Notes: generated from the sequence alone by a model not told the origin. Numbered from the stretch's first letter, positions 18,501 to 24,890 are shown. The stretch is DNA of 64,000 nucleotides from Actinobacillus sp. GY-402 (GCF_014843355.1 NZ_CP062137.1:1116001-1180000); one strand, 5' to 3'. Made by a program: numbers and translations.

Positions 18501-19283
18501 GGCATTAGCTACGGAAAATGAGCCGACAACCGTCGCATTAACCGCCGAGGCAGTAGAATTAAAACCCACTATGGTTGAAGACTGACCGGAAGCATTAGAG
18601 CCTGAACCTAAAACTGTTGCACCGTCGGCGCTGGCAGTAGAGAGCGAACCCAAAATAGTGGATAATCTGCCGGAAGCGACAGAACGGGCTCCCAATACGA
18701 CGGCACCTGCAGCCGCCGCATGTGTTGCGGTATAACCGTAAGGAACATAATGTCCTGCAATTGTTTGACCTGCTATTTGGTCAAGATCATCCGAACCTAT
18801 AGCAATAGAAGAATAACCTGTTGCATGAACATCGGATCCGATAGAGATCGACTGACCACCGCTGGCTGTCGTGTTTGTTCCTATGGCTAATGATTGATAT
18901 CCGCCGGAATTCGCTCTTCCTCCGATGGCAACGGATTCATTGCCCGTTGCATTAGCCGTGTAATTAGCAGTTGTATTCGCCCCGATAGCAACAGAGTCTC
19001 TTACTGCCGTAGCATAACTGCCATTATTAACATATGCTTCGGCTTGGGAAGGCTTAAATATAGCGGCAGCACCGACTGTTAAAACGACAGGTGCGGAGCT
19101 TAAGACTGCAGAACCAAGAGTTAATGTTCCGACAGTCTTAGTGAATAATTCAATGGTTTCCTGAGCGATTTTTTTTGCTCTACGCTTAGAGGATTTGGTT
19201 TTACTCCGGCTGGCGGCTAATTCGGAAACAACAACTAAAGATTGGGTGGTTTTGTTCCAAATGACTTTATAAATGTGATTCAT
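5370..19283 (-). CDS. Giant trimeric autotransporter adhesin, Hia/Hsf/YadA family (main part)
   Basis: 4,637 residues in this frame; about 5,464 if joined to the segment at 2884-4944. It starts with the extended signal peptide region of large type V secreted proteins (MNHIYKVIWNKTTQSLVVVSE) and a basic stretch, then a hydrophobic signal ending near SQAEA. Residues ~80-1110 are YadA-like head repeats of the SVAIGxxAxAxG type. A long stalk of repeated modules follows, with DAVNxxQL connectors after nearly every module and coiled-coil runs rich in NNAxNI. A second, smaller head cluster lies near residues 3680-3880, then collagen-like GKDG/GTDG segments near 4290 and 4550. The family forms trimers on the outer membrane and mediates adhesion and aggregation. 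Start supported by AAGGG 8-9 bases before the ATG. The last ten residues (after ATLDDG) are out of frame, caused by the insertions at ~5395-5402. Confidence 0.9.
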   Translation of the reverse strand: MNHIYKVIWNKTTQSLVVVSELAASRSKTKSSKRRAKKIAQETIELFTKTVGTLTLGSAVLSSAPVVLTVGAAAIFKPSQAEAYVNNGSYATAVRDSVAIGANTTANYTANATGNESVAIGGRANSGGYQSLAIGTNTTASGGQSISIGSDVHATGYSSIAIGSDDLDQIAGQTIAGHYVPYGYTATHAAAAGAVVLGARSVASGRLSTILGSLSTASADGATVLGSGSNASGQSSTIVGFNSTASAVNATVVGSFSVANASNAIAIGTKSTAKGTGALAFGQNAISSGVNSVAMGATANATADGAIAIGDDSQATNKDALAQGKNTRASGNGSTAVGNSAKALANSSTALGNNANASQQFSTALGTGSKASESATAVGNDANASGFASFAASLNATASGYAANAIGFNSVSSNQSTIALGTNSTAAGERSISLGYNTTTTFQDSVAMGTNASAIGSAAVAIGAESVAQNNDPGKTNGATAIGSKANATGNQSVAIGSSSKSGEQATAIGNDSNAYGFGSIVIGGDDSGSSSGSGSDPYSSGSQYGFIDTKQQYRRSVATGIAAVSVGVHAQSLSNGSTAIGVLATAGDEVDTNTSTLASTAATEATAIGALARARNLRSTAIGYQAESLGNYSSAIGSNATANSTDSMALGSKSTANGTASLAAGYNATTNGTNALAIGSSAQALANNAISIGTGNIVSGENSGAIGDPTYVTGYGTYSIGNNNGWVTGNNSGIFGNNNSLTSDETRIIGNNNTIAADNTVAMGNNITVLNSGAINSIAIGEAAHTENANATAIGVNSNASAESSVSIGTNSNAVTENTTAIGNKAYAQGYNSTAIGTNASTWENNGVAIGSYANATGVSAISVGTNSIATETGSAAYGMNANASNVNALAIGTGTQAKSRDSVAIGNQSVSAEVRGVAIGTNANVASAADDGIAIGTNAVANGKQAIAAGLNASATANNTVAIGSAAKASGDSSFSGGVNSNASGNSSTAVGVNAQATKSAAVALGSEAKALSDSTIAIGNRANANAQSAVAVGENSNATGNFSTALGDTTTASGLRSVAVGIDANATAANAVAVGDSAFAGSQGALALGFGAQANLAHSVALGEGSIATSGVDTDSATVNGLTYGGFAGSHVNSTLSVGHDDQYRQIQKVAAGQVTATSTDAINGSQLYATQGVIGNVAKSVVENFGGNAAVDQNGNITFTNIGDTGENNVHNAIKAAKTEVKGGTNIAGITETKGANNQTIYTVNANGTSVSNGSGAVTINAAAAGNNITNYAVDLSQKTKSDIQQGVDANTTVNSKGITFAADSGTPTERKLGDTLAVNGDGDLINTTASAGKIAVAATDKLKDAVTNATSALQSVVTQIDGKDVKTLSKADNKANFVSGDNISLTNDGQGGIKIATKENVTFNTVNASTFNAGDVSISNNGINAGGKTVTNVANGTQDSDAVNFSQLNATNTNVANNAQNITNNANNITNNTNAINKGINFGNGTTATKFNLGDTINVTSDSNLVVSTVTDGVKLTLADSIAVGNVTVNNTFKAGDVTINNSGIDAGNHAITNVTAGTNATDAVNVAQLNASQSSVKAGDNVNVTSAKDANGTVYTVNANTSTVSNGSDKVTVTKTDAGNHTSNYAVDLSEQTKSDIQQGVDANTTVNSKGITFAADSGTPTERKLGDTLAVNGDGDLINTTASAGKIAVAATDKLKDAVTNATSALQSVVTQIDGKDVKTLSKADNKANFVSGDNISLTNDGQGGIKIATKDNVTFTSVNATTFNAGDVSISNNGINAGGKVVTNVANGTQDSDAVNFSQLNATNTNVANNAQNITNNANNISNNTKAIANNTQNITTNANNIAANTAAIKQGFNIGADKGADDNVQLGETVNYNGDSNIITTVSDNAIAFALNSSIAVDNVTVNNTFKAGDVTINKAGIDAGNHAITNVTAGTNATDAVNVAQLNASQSSVKAGDNVNVTSAKDANGTVYTVNANTSTVSNGSDKVTVTKTDAGNHTSNYAVDLSDAAKSSLTKADSALQSLTTSADGTTAQTLNQENSNANFISGNNIQLTPSANGITVATKADVTFTNVTATNVNGNTVTIGSGANTTTLTSTAEGLDMGGDKLTNISAGTNKTDAVNLGQLEKYIGDNSYNWNLSDGTNSNAVADNSTVAIKGSANADSAKTAGIVTALDGTNVSVDLSDKTKSDIQQGVDANTTVNSKGITFAADSGTPTERKLGDTLAVNGDGDLINTTASAGKIAVAATDKLKDAVTNATSALQSVVTQIDGKDVKTLSKADNKANFVSGDNISLTNDGQGGIKIATKENVTFNTVNASTFNAGDVSISNNGINAGGKTVTNVANGTKDSDAVNFSQLNATNTNVANNAQNITNNANNITNNTNAINKGINFGNGTTATKFNLGDTINVTSDSNLVVSTVTDGVKLTLADSIAVGNVTVNNTFKAGDVTINNSGINAGNHAITNVTAGTNATDAVNVGQLEKYVGDNAYNWNLSDGTNTNAVADNSTVAIKGSANADSAKTAGIVTALDGTNVSVDLSEQTKSDIQQGVNANTTVSKGFNIGADNGNDDNVQLGETVNYNGDSNIITTVSNNAIAFALNSSIAVDNVTVNNTLKAGDVTINNSGIDAGNHAITNVTAGTNATDAVNVAQLNASQSSVKAGDNVNVTSAKDANGTVYTVNANTSTVSNGSDKVTVTKTDAGNHTSNYAVDLSDAAKSSLTKADSALQSLTTSADGTTAQTLNQENSNANFISGNNIQLTPSANGITVATKADVTFTNVTATNVNGNTVTIGSGANTTTLTSTAEGLDVGGDKLTNISAGTNKTDAVNLGQLEKYIGDNSYNWNLSDGTTSNAVADNSTVAIKGSANADSAKTAGIVTALDGTNVSVDLSDKTKSDIQQGVNANTTVSKGFNIGADNGNDDNVQLGETVNYNGDSNIITTVSNNAIAFALNPSLNLTDAGSVTMGDVVVNNGGITIANGSTNNQAVSLTKDGLNNGGNKITNVANGTQDSDAVNLAQLNASQSSVKAGDNVNVTSVKDANGTVYTVNANTSTVSNGSDKVTVTKTDAGNHTSNYAVDLSQSAKDSLTKADSALQSWTAQVNGADAKVVNQTNNTVNFVNGTNTVVSADASGNISVSTAENVTFNTVNASTFNAGDVSISNNGINAGDKVVTNVANGTQDSDAVNFSQLNATNTNVANNAQNITNNANAIANNTQNITNNTNAINKGINFGNGTSANKFALGSTINVKPSDSNLVVKTVADGVELALADSIAVSNVTVNNTLKAGDVTINNSGIDAGNHAITNVTAGTNATDAVNLGQLEKYIGDNSYNWNLSDGTNSNAVADNSTVAIKGSANADSAKTAGIVTALDGTNVSVDLSEQTKSDIQQGVDANTTVNNKGITFAADSGAATERKLGETLTVNGDNDLINTTASAGKLEVAATDKLKEAVTNATSALQSVVTQIDGKDVKTLSKADNKANFVSSDNISLTNDGQGGIKVATKDNVTFTTVNATTFNAGDVSISNNGINAGGKTVTNVANGTQDSDAVNLSQLNATNTNVANNAQNITNNANNITNNTNAINKGINFGNGTSANNFALGSTINVTSDSNLVVSTVTDGVKLTLADSITVGNVTVNDTFKAGDVTINSAGIDAGDHAITNVTAGTNATDAVNVAQLEANTTRYYSVNSTATGNRKNDGATGANAMAAGANATASGDNATAIGQGTKANSASAIAIGNNANATSSSNDSVIAIGNNAQSTGSYSIAVGTNSVASNTWSMAMGISAKATGDYATGLGSNAQATAQWTTALGAGANATESAATAVGSNATAGADGATVIGYNSSVTGANTTALGNNINVGTEGSVVLGNNSAAATATTETAATVNNLTYSGFAGAGNVVAGDYVSVGSAGQERQIKYVTPGNISATSTDAINGSQLYATNRVLGNVANSVVNNFGGNAAVDSNGNITFTDIGGTGETTIHDAIKNVSDVANTGWNVQTNGDTATKVAPGDTVQFKDGKNIKITRTDKDITVATADDVSFNSITAGPVTINSNGIDAGSQKITNVATGTNGTDAVNLDQLNQTISASAYNWNISDGTNTADVPDNGTVAVKGSANADSANISGIVTTLDGTNVSVDLSDKAKDSLGKADTAIQTLTTSADGKLAQTLNKDDNNANFTSGKNIVLTPSATGIAIATADNVTFTTVNATTFNAGDVVVSEDGINAGNKTITNVAAGQNGTDAVNVDQLNAVNATANAGWKLTANGTNSSDVKPNDIVDLANKDGNINITKDGNNVTFDLNSNLTVGGKDGKDGQIGAMGANGTGVVLNGKDGTIGINGTDGTNGTVTLAQGPAGVDGVNGTDRIVYETPNGTSTVATLDDGLIFTGNNEVLNKHKLNSTVNIIGEGVDKDTSANFTGAAGNINVKADGNSTLVVQLAQDLVNLTSATFTNGTTNTVVNGNGVTINGGTNGVVSLTDTGLNNGNNTITNVSAGQNGTDAVNVDQLNAVNATANAGWKLTANGTNSSDVKPNDIVDLANKDGNINITKDGNNVTFDLNSNLTVGGKDGKDGQIGAMGANGTGVVLNGKDGTIGINGTDGTNGTVTLAQGPAGVDGVNGTDRIVYETPNGTSTVATLDDGFNLLPVTTKY
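8300..15460 (-). repeat. Long near-identical stalk repeats, spacing 2,727 bp
   Basis: Blocks such as 11881-12690 recur at 14608-15420, a spacing of 2,727 bases (909 codons). Partial copies occur near 8320-9120 and 13860-14350. Shared modules encode TKSDIQQGVDANTTV, SDAVNFSQLNATNTNV and VYTVNANTSTVSNG. Such identity between copies favours recombination and makes assembly of the region uncertain. Confidence 0.8.
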
Positions 19284-19775
19284 GAATGGACCCTTATAAA
19301 AATGTGAAATATTAATTCAGGCTAAAACCTGAAAAAGTAAAGTTTACAGCTATACTACAAATCGGCGGCATTATCAGGCAAAACCTGCCTATATGCAAGC
19401 CTATTTGTCAGCTTTTAAGCAATTTTTGTTTAAATTTTCTCAATTTTGTTGAGCTAGCGTAAATAAATGTAAAAACACGGCTTTGTTACCACCTATTTAG
19501 GGGTAAAAAACCATTCAACAAATAGAAGAATTCCGGCATTACGAGTTAGAAGCAAATTATCGTCGCACTTTCCTGCAGGTTCAAAAAAACATGTCATTTT
19601 TTGACCGCACTTTAGACTATTTTTATGGGAAATAGAGAATTGAGGAAATGTTATAAAGTAATACAGAAGTGAATGGCATTCTCCTATAAAAGGATTCCCC
19701 ACTATTTGGCATGATAATAAAGACAAAAACCCGATCCTAAGATCGGGTTTTTTATTCGATTAACTAATCCGAAGA
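19284..19775. other. Intergenic region between adhesin and porin
   Basis: 492 bases without a convincing gene. It carries the adhesin leader (ribosome binding site at about 19292-19296), a single uptake signal (GACCGCACTTT, about 19603-19614) and, at the far end, the porin terminator. An ORF spanning 19493-19726 on the minus strand is low in coding character. The sequence is noticeably AT-rich compared with flanking genes. Confidence 0.6.
19727..19756 (-). terminator. Intrinsic terminator of the porin gene
   Basis: Perfect 10-bp stem AAACCCGATC/GATCGGGTTT with a 4-base loop, located 25 bases past the porin stop and followed by T-rich sequence on the minus strand (and also on the plus strand). 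Confidence 0.85.
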
Positions 19776-20867
19776 TTAGAAGAATACGCGTAAACCAACA
19801 CCGTAGATGTTGTCTTTTTCAGTGTCACCACCATCAAATTTAGTACGTTCTTGTTCATACATTGCGTATGTGATTACGTTTTTGTGTAATTTATAATCTA
19901 CGCCCACTTGGTAACGATTTTTGATTCTCCAGTCGTCATCAGCATAGGTTTCATTATCAAATTTAACGTCTTTACGTTCCCATTGGAAGAATAATGCTGA
20001 TGGTTCAGAGAATTGATAACGTGCATCAACCATTGCATAACGACCTTTAGTGTTTTCACCAAAGTTTGCTAAATCATCATCGTATGCATCTTTAGTTTGA
20101 CCATAGTTCAATGCTAAATAGTATGGACCATAAGTATAGCTACCATGTACTAACCAAGCACGTGAACGTAAACGAGTATCATGCCAATAGTTATCATCAT
20201 AGTTATCTTGTGTATAACCTGCTGCGAATTCTAATTTTTGATTTTCATCGATGTCATAATGATAGAATGCAGTTACACCATAACCATTTTTATATCGAAG
20301 ATCAGTTGATGAGCTGTCGCCCATTTTTTCGTGACCAAATAAGTAATCTGCACCGATTTGGAAACCATTCCACTCAGCTGATTTAAATTTAATTGATTTA
20401 TCTGAACGTGTTGTTAATGGTCCATATTCACCTGAACGGAAGTATGTTGCATCCTGTAATACATCATCTGCTGTAGTTTGTTGACGACCGAATGCTAAAC
20501 GACCTACATCTTGGTGAGCAATACCGGCATATAATTCATGAGTGCTTGGTGAACCCCAGTCATTTTTATTATCATCACTTGCTGCTGAACCATGATTTGC
20601 TTCACGACTATTGTTATCTTCAGTGAAACGAATTTGATAACCGGCAAATGCGGATAAACCGTTACCTAAATCTTGGCTGGCTTTAATGTAAACACGTGAG
20701 TCATTGTTTTTTAAATCACCGCGCTCGTCACCAACTTTACCCAAGAACATACGGAATGAACCGCTTAATTCAACTTTTGCACCGTCTTGTTCATAAACAA
20801 CGGCGGCGTTTGCTGTGCTTGCCACTGCGGCTGCAGCGACTGCTAATGCTACTAATGTCTTTTTCAT
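19776..20867 (-). CDS. General porin, OmpP2/OmpH family outer-membrane protein
   Basis: 363 residues, typical of Pasteurellaceae trimeric porins. The signal peptide MKKTLVALAVAAAAVASTANA is followed by the family's N-terminal AVVYEQDGAKVELSGSFR strand, many alternating beta strands with acidic loops, and a C-terminal GVGLRVFF ending in phenylalanine, the outer-membrane insertion signal. It is the classical diffusion porin, equivalent to H. influenzae P2 or P. multocida OmpH. A TAAGGA ribosome binding site precedes the ATG. It forms its own transcription unit with a strong terminator downstream. Its codon usage, rich in AT-ending codons, looks like that of a highly expressed gene. Confidence 0.93.
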   Translation of the reverse strand: MKKTLVALAVAAAAVASTANAAVVYEQDGAKVELSGSFRMFLGKVGDERGDLKNNDSRVYIKASQDLGNGLSAFAGYQIRFTEDNNSREANHGSAASDDNKNDWGSPSTHELYAGIAHQDVGRLAFGRQQTTADDVLQDATYFRSGEYGPLTTRSDKSIKFKSAEWNGFQIGADYLFGHEKMGDSSSTDLRYKNGYGVTAFYHYDIDENQKLEFAAGYTQDNYDDNYWHDTRLRSRAWLVHGSYTYGPYYLALNYGQTKDAYDDDLANFGENTKGRYAMVDARYQFSEPSALFFQWERKDVKFDNETYADDDWRIKNRYQVGVDYKLHKNVITYAMYEQERTKFDGGDTEKDNIYGVGLRVFF

Positions 20868-21107
20868 AATTTAATTCCTTATCAGAATTTATTTTTAGTA
20901 CAACTCATTTTGAACTTTCCCGTACGGGAAAAGTCAAACACGCTTAATATTTAAGCAGCTCGGATATTGCCAAAGATCATATGCATATGTCAATCAAAAA
21001 AACACAAGTAATTTTTATTTTTCTGATCGAGATCACATTTTTTGCAGATTTTTGATTATTTTTTACACAGTTTTAGATCGAATGGAACGATTCAGCGGAG
21101 AAGAAAA

Positions 21108-21149
21108 ATGAAAAATAACAAACAGTTAGCTGGATATAAAAACAAATAA
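21108..21149 (+). CDS. Possible 13-residue leader peptide
   Basis: ATG after a strong ribosome binding site (GGAGAAG, about 5 bases upstream) reads MKNNKQLAGYKNK and stops. It is followed within three bases by a hairpin (CTATACG...CGTATAG). The arrangement suggests a leader peptide, but nothing recognisable identifies it and chance cannot be excluded. Confidence 0.3.
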   Translation: MKNNKQLAGYKNK

Positions 21150-21196
21150 CACTATACGCTCGTATAGCTTTATTTTATAAATCCGCACCATTTATG

Positions 21197-21227
21197 CGGC
21201 GGACGGATCTGCATTAGCCGTCCGCCG
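21197..21227 (+). promoter_or_regulatory. Strong GC-rich hairpin in orphan leader
   Basis: Perfect 10-bp stem CGGCGGACGG/CCGTCCGCCG with an 11-base loop, lying between the two short ORFs in otherwise AT-rich sequence. No poly-T tail follows, so it is not a simple terminator. Role unknown; RNA structure of a leader or small RNA is the likeliest. Confidence 0.4.
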
Positions 21228-21291
21228 GTTTGCAAGCCCTGCGGGCTACTGAATAGATCTTTACGTTTTAATTTATCGTAAGGATACAATA

Positions 21292-21363
21292 ATGAAACAT
21301 GAAACTATTTTTAAAAGTGGAATGATTGATTATTCTACTCCGTTTATCGCTCAAGGGCGATGA
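21292..21363 (+). CDS. Possible 23-residue small protein
   Basis: ATG with a ribosome binding site (TAAGGA, 7-8 bases upstream) reads MKHETIFKSGMIDYSTPFIA then QGR and stops. It ends 30 bases before a strong intrinsic terminator in the same direction, so it would lie in a short plus-strand transcript. No family is recognised. It may be a leader peptide, a small protein or the remnant of a gene. Confidence 0.35.
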   Translation: MKHETIFKSGMIDYSTPFIAQGR

Positions 21364-21393
21364 AACAGGCCCAATGTCGAGAAAACCTGAATT

Positions 21394-21425
21394 CAAGGAA
21401 CGGTGGGCGCCGTTCCTTGTTTTTC
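21394..21425 (+). terminator. Intrinsic terminator of the orphan plus-strand unit
   Basis: Perfect 10-bp stem CAAGGAACGG/CCGTTCCTTG with a 6-base loop (21394-21419) followed by TTTTTT. On the plus strand it ends a transcript containing no long ORF. On the minus strand it lies just past the metC stop and may also serve that gene. Confidence 0.8.
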
Positions 21426-21440
21426 ATTATGGGATCCGAT

Positions 21441-22634
21441 TTAAGATCTTAAACGTTCGAATCCCGCTTTTAAATCGGCAATTAATTCATCCGCATCTTC
21501 AAATCCGATATGCAGGCGAATCAAAGTTCCGGTTAAAGTGCGGTCAATATTCGGGCGGATTTTTTTTATTTCTTCCGGTTGATTGCATAAAATCAGGCTT
21601 TCAAAGCCGCCCCAGGAATATGCCATGGTAAACAGTTCGAAGTGATCCATGAATGCGGACAGTTGCTCTCGGCTTAATTTTTCCTTTAATTCAAAGGAGA
21701 ATAAACCGGCGGAACCGGTGAAATCCCGCACAAAAAATTCATGGCCCGGACAGCTCGGCAAAGCGGGATGATAAACCGCTTTCACTTCCGGTTGTTCGGC
21801 CAGCCATTTTGCCACTTTAATGCCGCTTTCGGTGTGTTGTTTGAAACGCACGGCAAGGGAACGAATGCCGCGCGCGGTGGTGTAAGCGGTGTCGGCGTCT
21901 ACCATTTGTCCCATTAAATAGGAATTTTCCCGCAACTGATCCCAACAACGGGCGTTGGATACGGCGGTACCAATCATCACATCGGAATGGCCCACCAAAT
22001 ATTTGGTGCCAGCCTGAATGGAAATGTCGATATCGTGCTCCAGCGCTTTAAATAAAATACCGCCCGCCCAGGTGTTATCAATCATGATCACAATTTCGGG
22101 ATTAATCTTCCGCACCGCTTTGACGATATTCGGCACATCAGGCACCTCAAAAGTGAGCGAACTCGGGCTTTCCAAAAATAGAACTTTGGTATTCGGTCGC
22201 ACCAATTCGGCGATTTTCACGCCGTCCACCGGATCATAATAAGTGGTGGTCACCCCCATTTTGCTCAGAATTTTGTTACAAAAATCCTGCGTCGGTTCAT
22301 AGGCGGCGCCCGTCATCAGAACGTTATCGCCGGATTGCACGAAAGCTAAAATCGCATTGCTGGCCGCCGCCGCGCCGCAAGGATAAAGATAACACCCCGC
22401 GCCGCCTTCCATTTCGCACATTAAATCCTGCAACGCAAAATGCGTTAAAGTACCGCGACGCCCGTAAAACAACGCCTGTTTGGCGCGGTTAACGGTGGCT
22501 TCTTTCTTCTGCGCCAGATTTTCAAACACTAAAGACGACGCCCGTTGCACCACGGGATTTACCGCGCCCCGGCAGACACGTTTATTGCGACCGGCATGCA
22601 CTAATGTAGTGGCTAACGACTGTTTTTCCGACAT
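21441..22634 (-). CDS. metC: Cystathionine beta-lyase
   Basis: 397 residues of the Cys/Met-metabolism PLP enzyme family (fold type I). It cleaves cystathionine to homocysteine, pyruvate and ammonia in methionine biosynthesis. The PLP lysine is in [16 protein letters not shown] near residue 210, and the aspartate that contacts the pyridine ring is in MIDNTWAGG. The N-terminal [12 protein letters not shown] and the overall length match MetC more closely than MetB. Start supported by AGGAAG 5 bases before the ATG. An uptake signal lies in the 3' part of the gene (~21535). Transcribed alone, divergent from the peroxiredoxin gene. Confidence 0.92.
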   Translation of the reverse strand: MSEKQSLATTLVHAGRNKRVCRGAVNPVVQRASSLVFENLAQKKEATVNRAKQALFYGRRGTLTHFALQDLMCEMEGGAGCYLYPCGAAAASNAILAFVQSGDNVLMTGAAYEPTQDFCNKILSKMGVTTTYYDPVDGVKIAELVRPNTKVLFLESPSSLTFEVPDVPNIVKAVRKINPEIVIMIDNTWAGGILFKALEHDIDISIQAGTKYLVGHSDVMIGTAVSNARCWDQLRENSYLMGQMVDADTAYTTARGIRSLAVRFKQHTESGIKVAKWLAEQPEVKAVYHPALPSCPGHEFFVRDFTGSAGLFSFELKEKLSREQLSAFMDHFELFTMAYSWGGFESLILCNQPEEIKKIRPNIDRTLTGTLIRLHIGFEDADELIADLKAGFERLRS

Positions 22635-22784
22635 AATGACTTCCTGTTAGATATAATTGATTAATTTAATAGATAAAATCGACTGTAAAAGTGCGGGCGA
22701 TTTTTTTACAATTTTTCCGATATTTTGCAACAGATTTGAATTTTTGCAAAAGTTTTTCCCTCAATCCACTTTAGGAGATTAAAC

Positions 22785-23387
22785 ATGGTATTAGTAACTC
22801 GTCAAGCACCGGATTTTACCTCAGCCGCAGTTTTAGGCAACGGCGAAATCGTTGAAAACTTCAACTTCAAAAAACACATTGCCGGCAAACCTGCGGTAAT
22901 TTTCTTCTATCCGTTAGATTTTACATTCGTTTGCCCGTCCGAATTAATCGCATTCGATCACCGTTACGCGGAATTCCAAAAACGCGACGTAGAAGTGGTG
23001 GGCGTGTCTATCGACTCACAATACAGCCACAACGCATGGCGTAACACGCCGATTGACCAAGGCGGTATCGGCCCGGTTAAATACGCGTTAGCGGCGGACA
23101 CCAAACACGAAATCGCCAAAGCATACGGTATCGAACATCCGGAAGCGGGCGTGGCGTTACGCGCTTCATTCTTAATCGACGCCAACGGCGTAGTGCGTCA
23201 CCAAGTGGTGAACGATCTGCCGTTAGGCCGTAACATCGACGAAATGCTGCGCATGGTCGACGCGTTACAATTCCATGAAGAACACGGCGAAGTTTGCCCG
23301 GCTCAATGGGAAAAAGGCAAAGAAGGGATGAAAGATAATCCTGAAGGCGTAGCGAAATACTTGAAACAAAATGCCGACAAACTGTAA
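22785..23387 (+). CDS. Typical 2-Cys peroxiredoxin (AhpC/Tsa family)
   Basis: 200 residues. The peroxidatic cysteine is in FYPLDFTFVCPSE near residue 50 and the resolving cysteine in GEVCPAQWEKG near residue 168, so it is a typical 2-Cys peroxiredoxin that reduces hydrogen peroxide and organic peroxides in the cytoplasm using thioredoxin or AhpF. No ahpF follows. The C-terminal region is of the Prx1/Tsa type rather than E. coli AhpC; it is often annotated ahpC or tsa. A TAGGAG ribosome binding site lies 8 bases before the ATG, and a strong terminator closes the single-gene unit. Confidence 0.92.
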   Translation: MVLVTRQAPDFTSAAVLGNGEIVENFNFKKHIAGKPAVIFFYPLDFTFVCPSELIAFDHRYAEFQKRDVEVVGVSIDSQYSHNAWRNTPIDQGGIGPVKYALAADTKHEIAKAYGIEHPEAGVALRASFLIDANGVVRHQVVNDLPLGRNIDEMLRMVDALQFHEEHGEVCPAQWEKGKEGMKDNPEGVAKYLKQNADKL

Positions 23388-23402
23388 TTGTCAGCAACGT
23401 TT

Positions 23403-23430
23403 AAGCCACACCGTCGTGTGGCTTTTTTTA
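23403..23430 (+). terminator. Intrinsic terminator of the peroxiredoxin gene
   Basis: Stem AAGCCACAC/GTGTGGCTT with a 4-base loop, followed by TTTTTTA. It overlaps the 3' end of the convergent DUF488 gene. Confidence 0.9.
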
Positions 23431-23790
23431 TTCGGTAAAATCCGCTAAGGCCTGTAATAACACGGGAATATGGCTGTGTTCCACATCTTTCACGGCGGTC
23501 AGTAGCGTCACTTGCGAACGGCTTTTTTCTAATTGCTTCAACATCGCCAACGCCTGTTGTTGCGGGGCGTTGCCTAATTCTAAACGATAAAGCCGGACGA
23601 ATTCCGGATAATTTGTCTGCGGATTTTCGTGATAAAACTTGCGCAATTCAGAGCTCGGACAAACCGCTTTCAACCAACGGCAGCGCGCAAATTTTTCTTT
23701 TGTGACGCCGCGCGGATAAAGCCGATCCACAAATACGGCGCAATCCTGTTCCGTCGGATTGAAATCATAAATACGTTGAACCTTAAACAT
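23428..23790 (-). CDS. DUF488 family protein (YeaO-like)
   Basis: 120 residues from the preferred start at 23790, where AGAGGAAG lies 5 bases before the ATG; a longer form starting at 23811 would add seven residues without support. The sequence VQRIYDFNPTEQDCAVFVDRLYPRG is the family hallmark (the RVYD...R..VDRLWPRG pattern of DUF488/YeaO), and the W-rich LKAVCPSSELRKFYHENP motif follows. The function is unknown. It is convergent with the peroxiredoxin gene, sharing its terminator region, and lies downstream of bioB on the other side of an uptake signal. Confidence 0.85.
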   Translation of the reverse strand: MFKVQRIYDFNPTEQDCAVFVDRLYPRGVTKEKFARCRWLKAVCPSSELRKFYHENPQTNYPEFVRLYRLELGNAPQQQALAMLKQLEKSRSQVTLLTAVKDVEHSHIPVLLQALADFTE

Positions 23791-23838
23791 CGCGCTTCCT
23801 CTCAATTTCAAAAAACGTGAAAAAATTTGACCGCACTT

Positions 23839-24855
23839 TTACCGCTGAGAAGGTTCCGGAACATAGCGGTTTTCCGCCGTTTCCGGTTCCAGATCCAATT
23901 TAGCCATCAGGATTTGGTCGGAATCTTCTTCCGAATTGCCGGTAACCAATAATTTATCGCCGTAGAAAATAGAATTCGCACCCGCCATAAAACACATTGC
24001 CTGCATTTCTTCCGACATGCCCTGACGACCGGCGGATAATCGCACATAGCTTTTCGGCATGGTAATTCGGGCTACGGCTATCGTGCGGACGAATTCCGTC
24101 CAGTCCAGCGCTTCCGCATCCGCTAAAGGCGTTCCCTCCACTTTCACCAATTGGTTAATCGGCACCGATTCCGGCTGCGGATCCAAATTGGCCAGGCTGG
24201 CAATAAAACCGGCCCGTTCTTTGCGATTTTCGTTCATGCCGATAATTCCGCCGCAACAGACTTTTAATCCAGCTTTGCGCACTTTGCCCAAAGTACTCAA
24301 GCGATCATCGAAATCTCTCGTGCCAATCACTTTTTTATAATGTTCCGGCGCGGTATCGATATTGTGGTTGTAATAATCCAAGCCCGCTTCTTTCAGATCT
24401 TCCGCCATGCCGTCTTCCAATAAGCCGAAAGTGCCGCAGGTTTCCAATCCTAATTCTTTCACCGCTTTGATAATTTCCGTCATTTTGGCAATGTCTTTCG
24501 GCTTCGGCCCGCGCCATGCCGCTCCCATACAAAACCGATTGGCACCGCGGGATTTAGCGATTTTGGCTTTTTCAACAATCTCTTCAACATTCAATAAAGC
24601 TTGCTTTTGCACGCCGGTGTGATAACGGGCGGATTGCGGGCAATAACCGCAATCTTCGGGGCATCCGCCGGTTTTAATGGACATTAAAGTCGAAAGCTGA
24701 ATGGCTTGCGGATTAAAGTTTTCACGATGCACCAAAGCCGCACGGTGAATTAACTCCAAAAACGGCGTTTCAAACAGCGCCTCCACTTTACAAACCGACC
24801 AGTATTCCACCTGCGGATGAGGTGTGACCGAATAAAGCTGTAATGTTGTTTCCAT
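23839..24855 (-). CDS. bioB: Biotin synthase
   Basis: 338 residues. A radical-SAM enzyme that inserts sulfur into dethiobiotin, the last step of biotin synthesis. The SAM-cluster motif [11 protein letters not shown] is near residue 60, preceded by the conserved [13 protein letters not shown]. Further conserved cysteines for the [2Fe-2S] cluster follow ([22 protein letters not shown]). Start supported by AAGGAAGGA just before the ATG. It lies 35 bases downstream of thiQ in the same direction, so it is probably the last gene of the thiBPQ operon and under its TPP riboswitch. A single uptake signal overlaps the region just past the stop codon. The companion bioD is elsewhere in the window (~41.1 kb). 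Confidence 0.95.
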   Translation of the reverse strand: METTLQLYSVTPHPQVEYWSVCKVEALFETPFLELIHRAALVHRENFNPQAIQLSTLMSIKTGGCPEDCGYCPQSARYHTGVQKQALLNVEEIVEKAKIAKSRGANRFCMGAAWRGPKPKDIAKMTEIIKAVKELGLETCGTFGLLEDGMAEDLKEAGLDYYNHNIDTAPEHYKKVIGTRDFDDRLSTLGKVRKAGLKVCCGGIIGMNENRKERAGFIASLANLDPQPESVPINQLVKVEGTPLADAEALDWTEFVRTIAVARITMPKSYVRLSAGRQGMSEEMQAMCFMAGANSIFYGDKLLVTGNSEEDSDQILMAKLDLEPETAENRYVPEPSQR

Positions 24856-24890
24856 TGTCCTTCCTTATCAATAAGTTATATTTTTCCGAA

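Noticed and set aside
19493-19726. 77-residue ORF between porin and adhesin
   Set aside because: Lies directly against the porin terminator, lacks a ribosome binding site and includes an uptake signal translated as KCGQK; composition is that of intergenic DNA.
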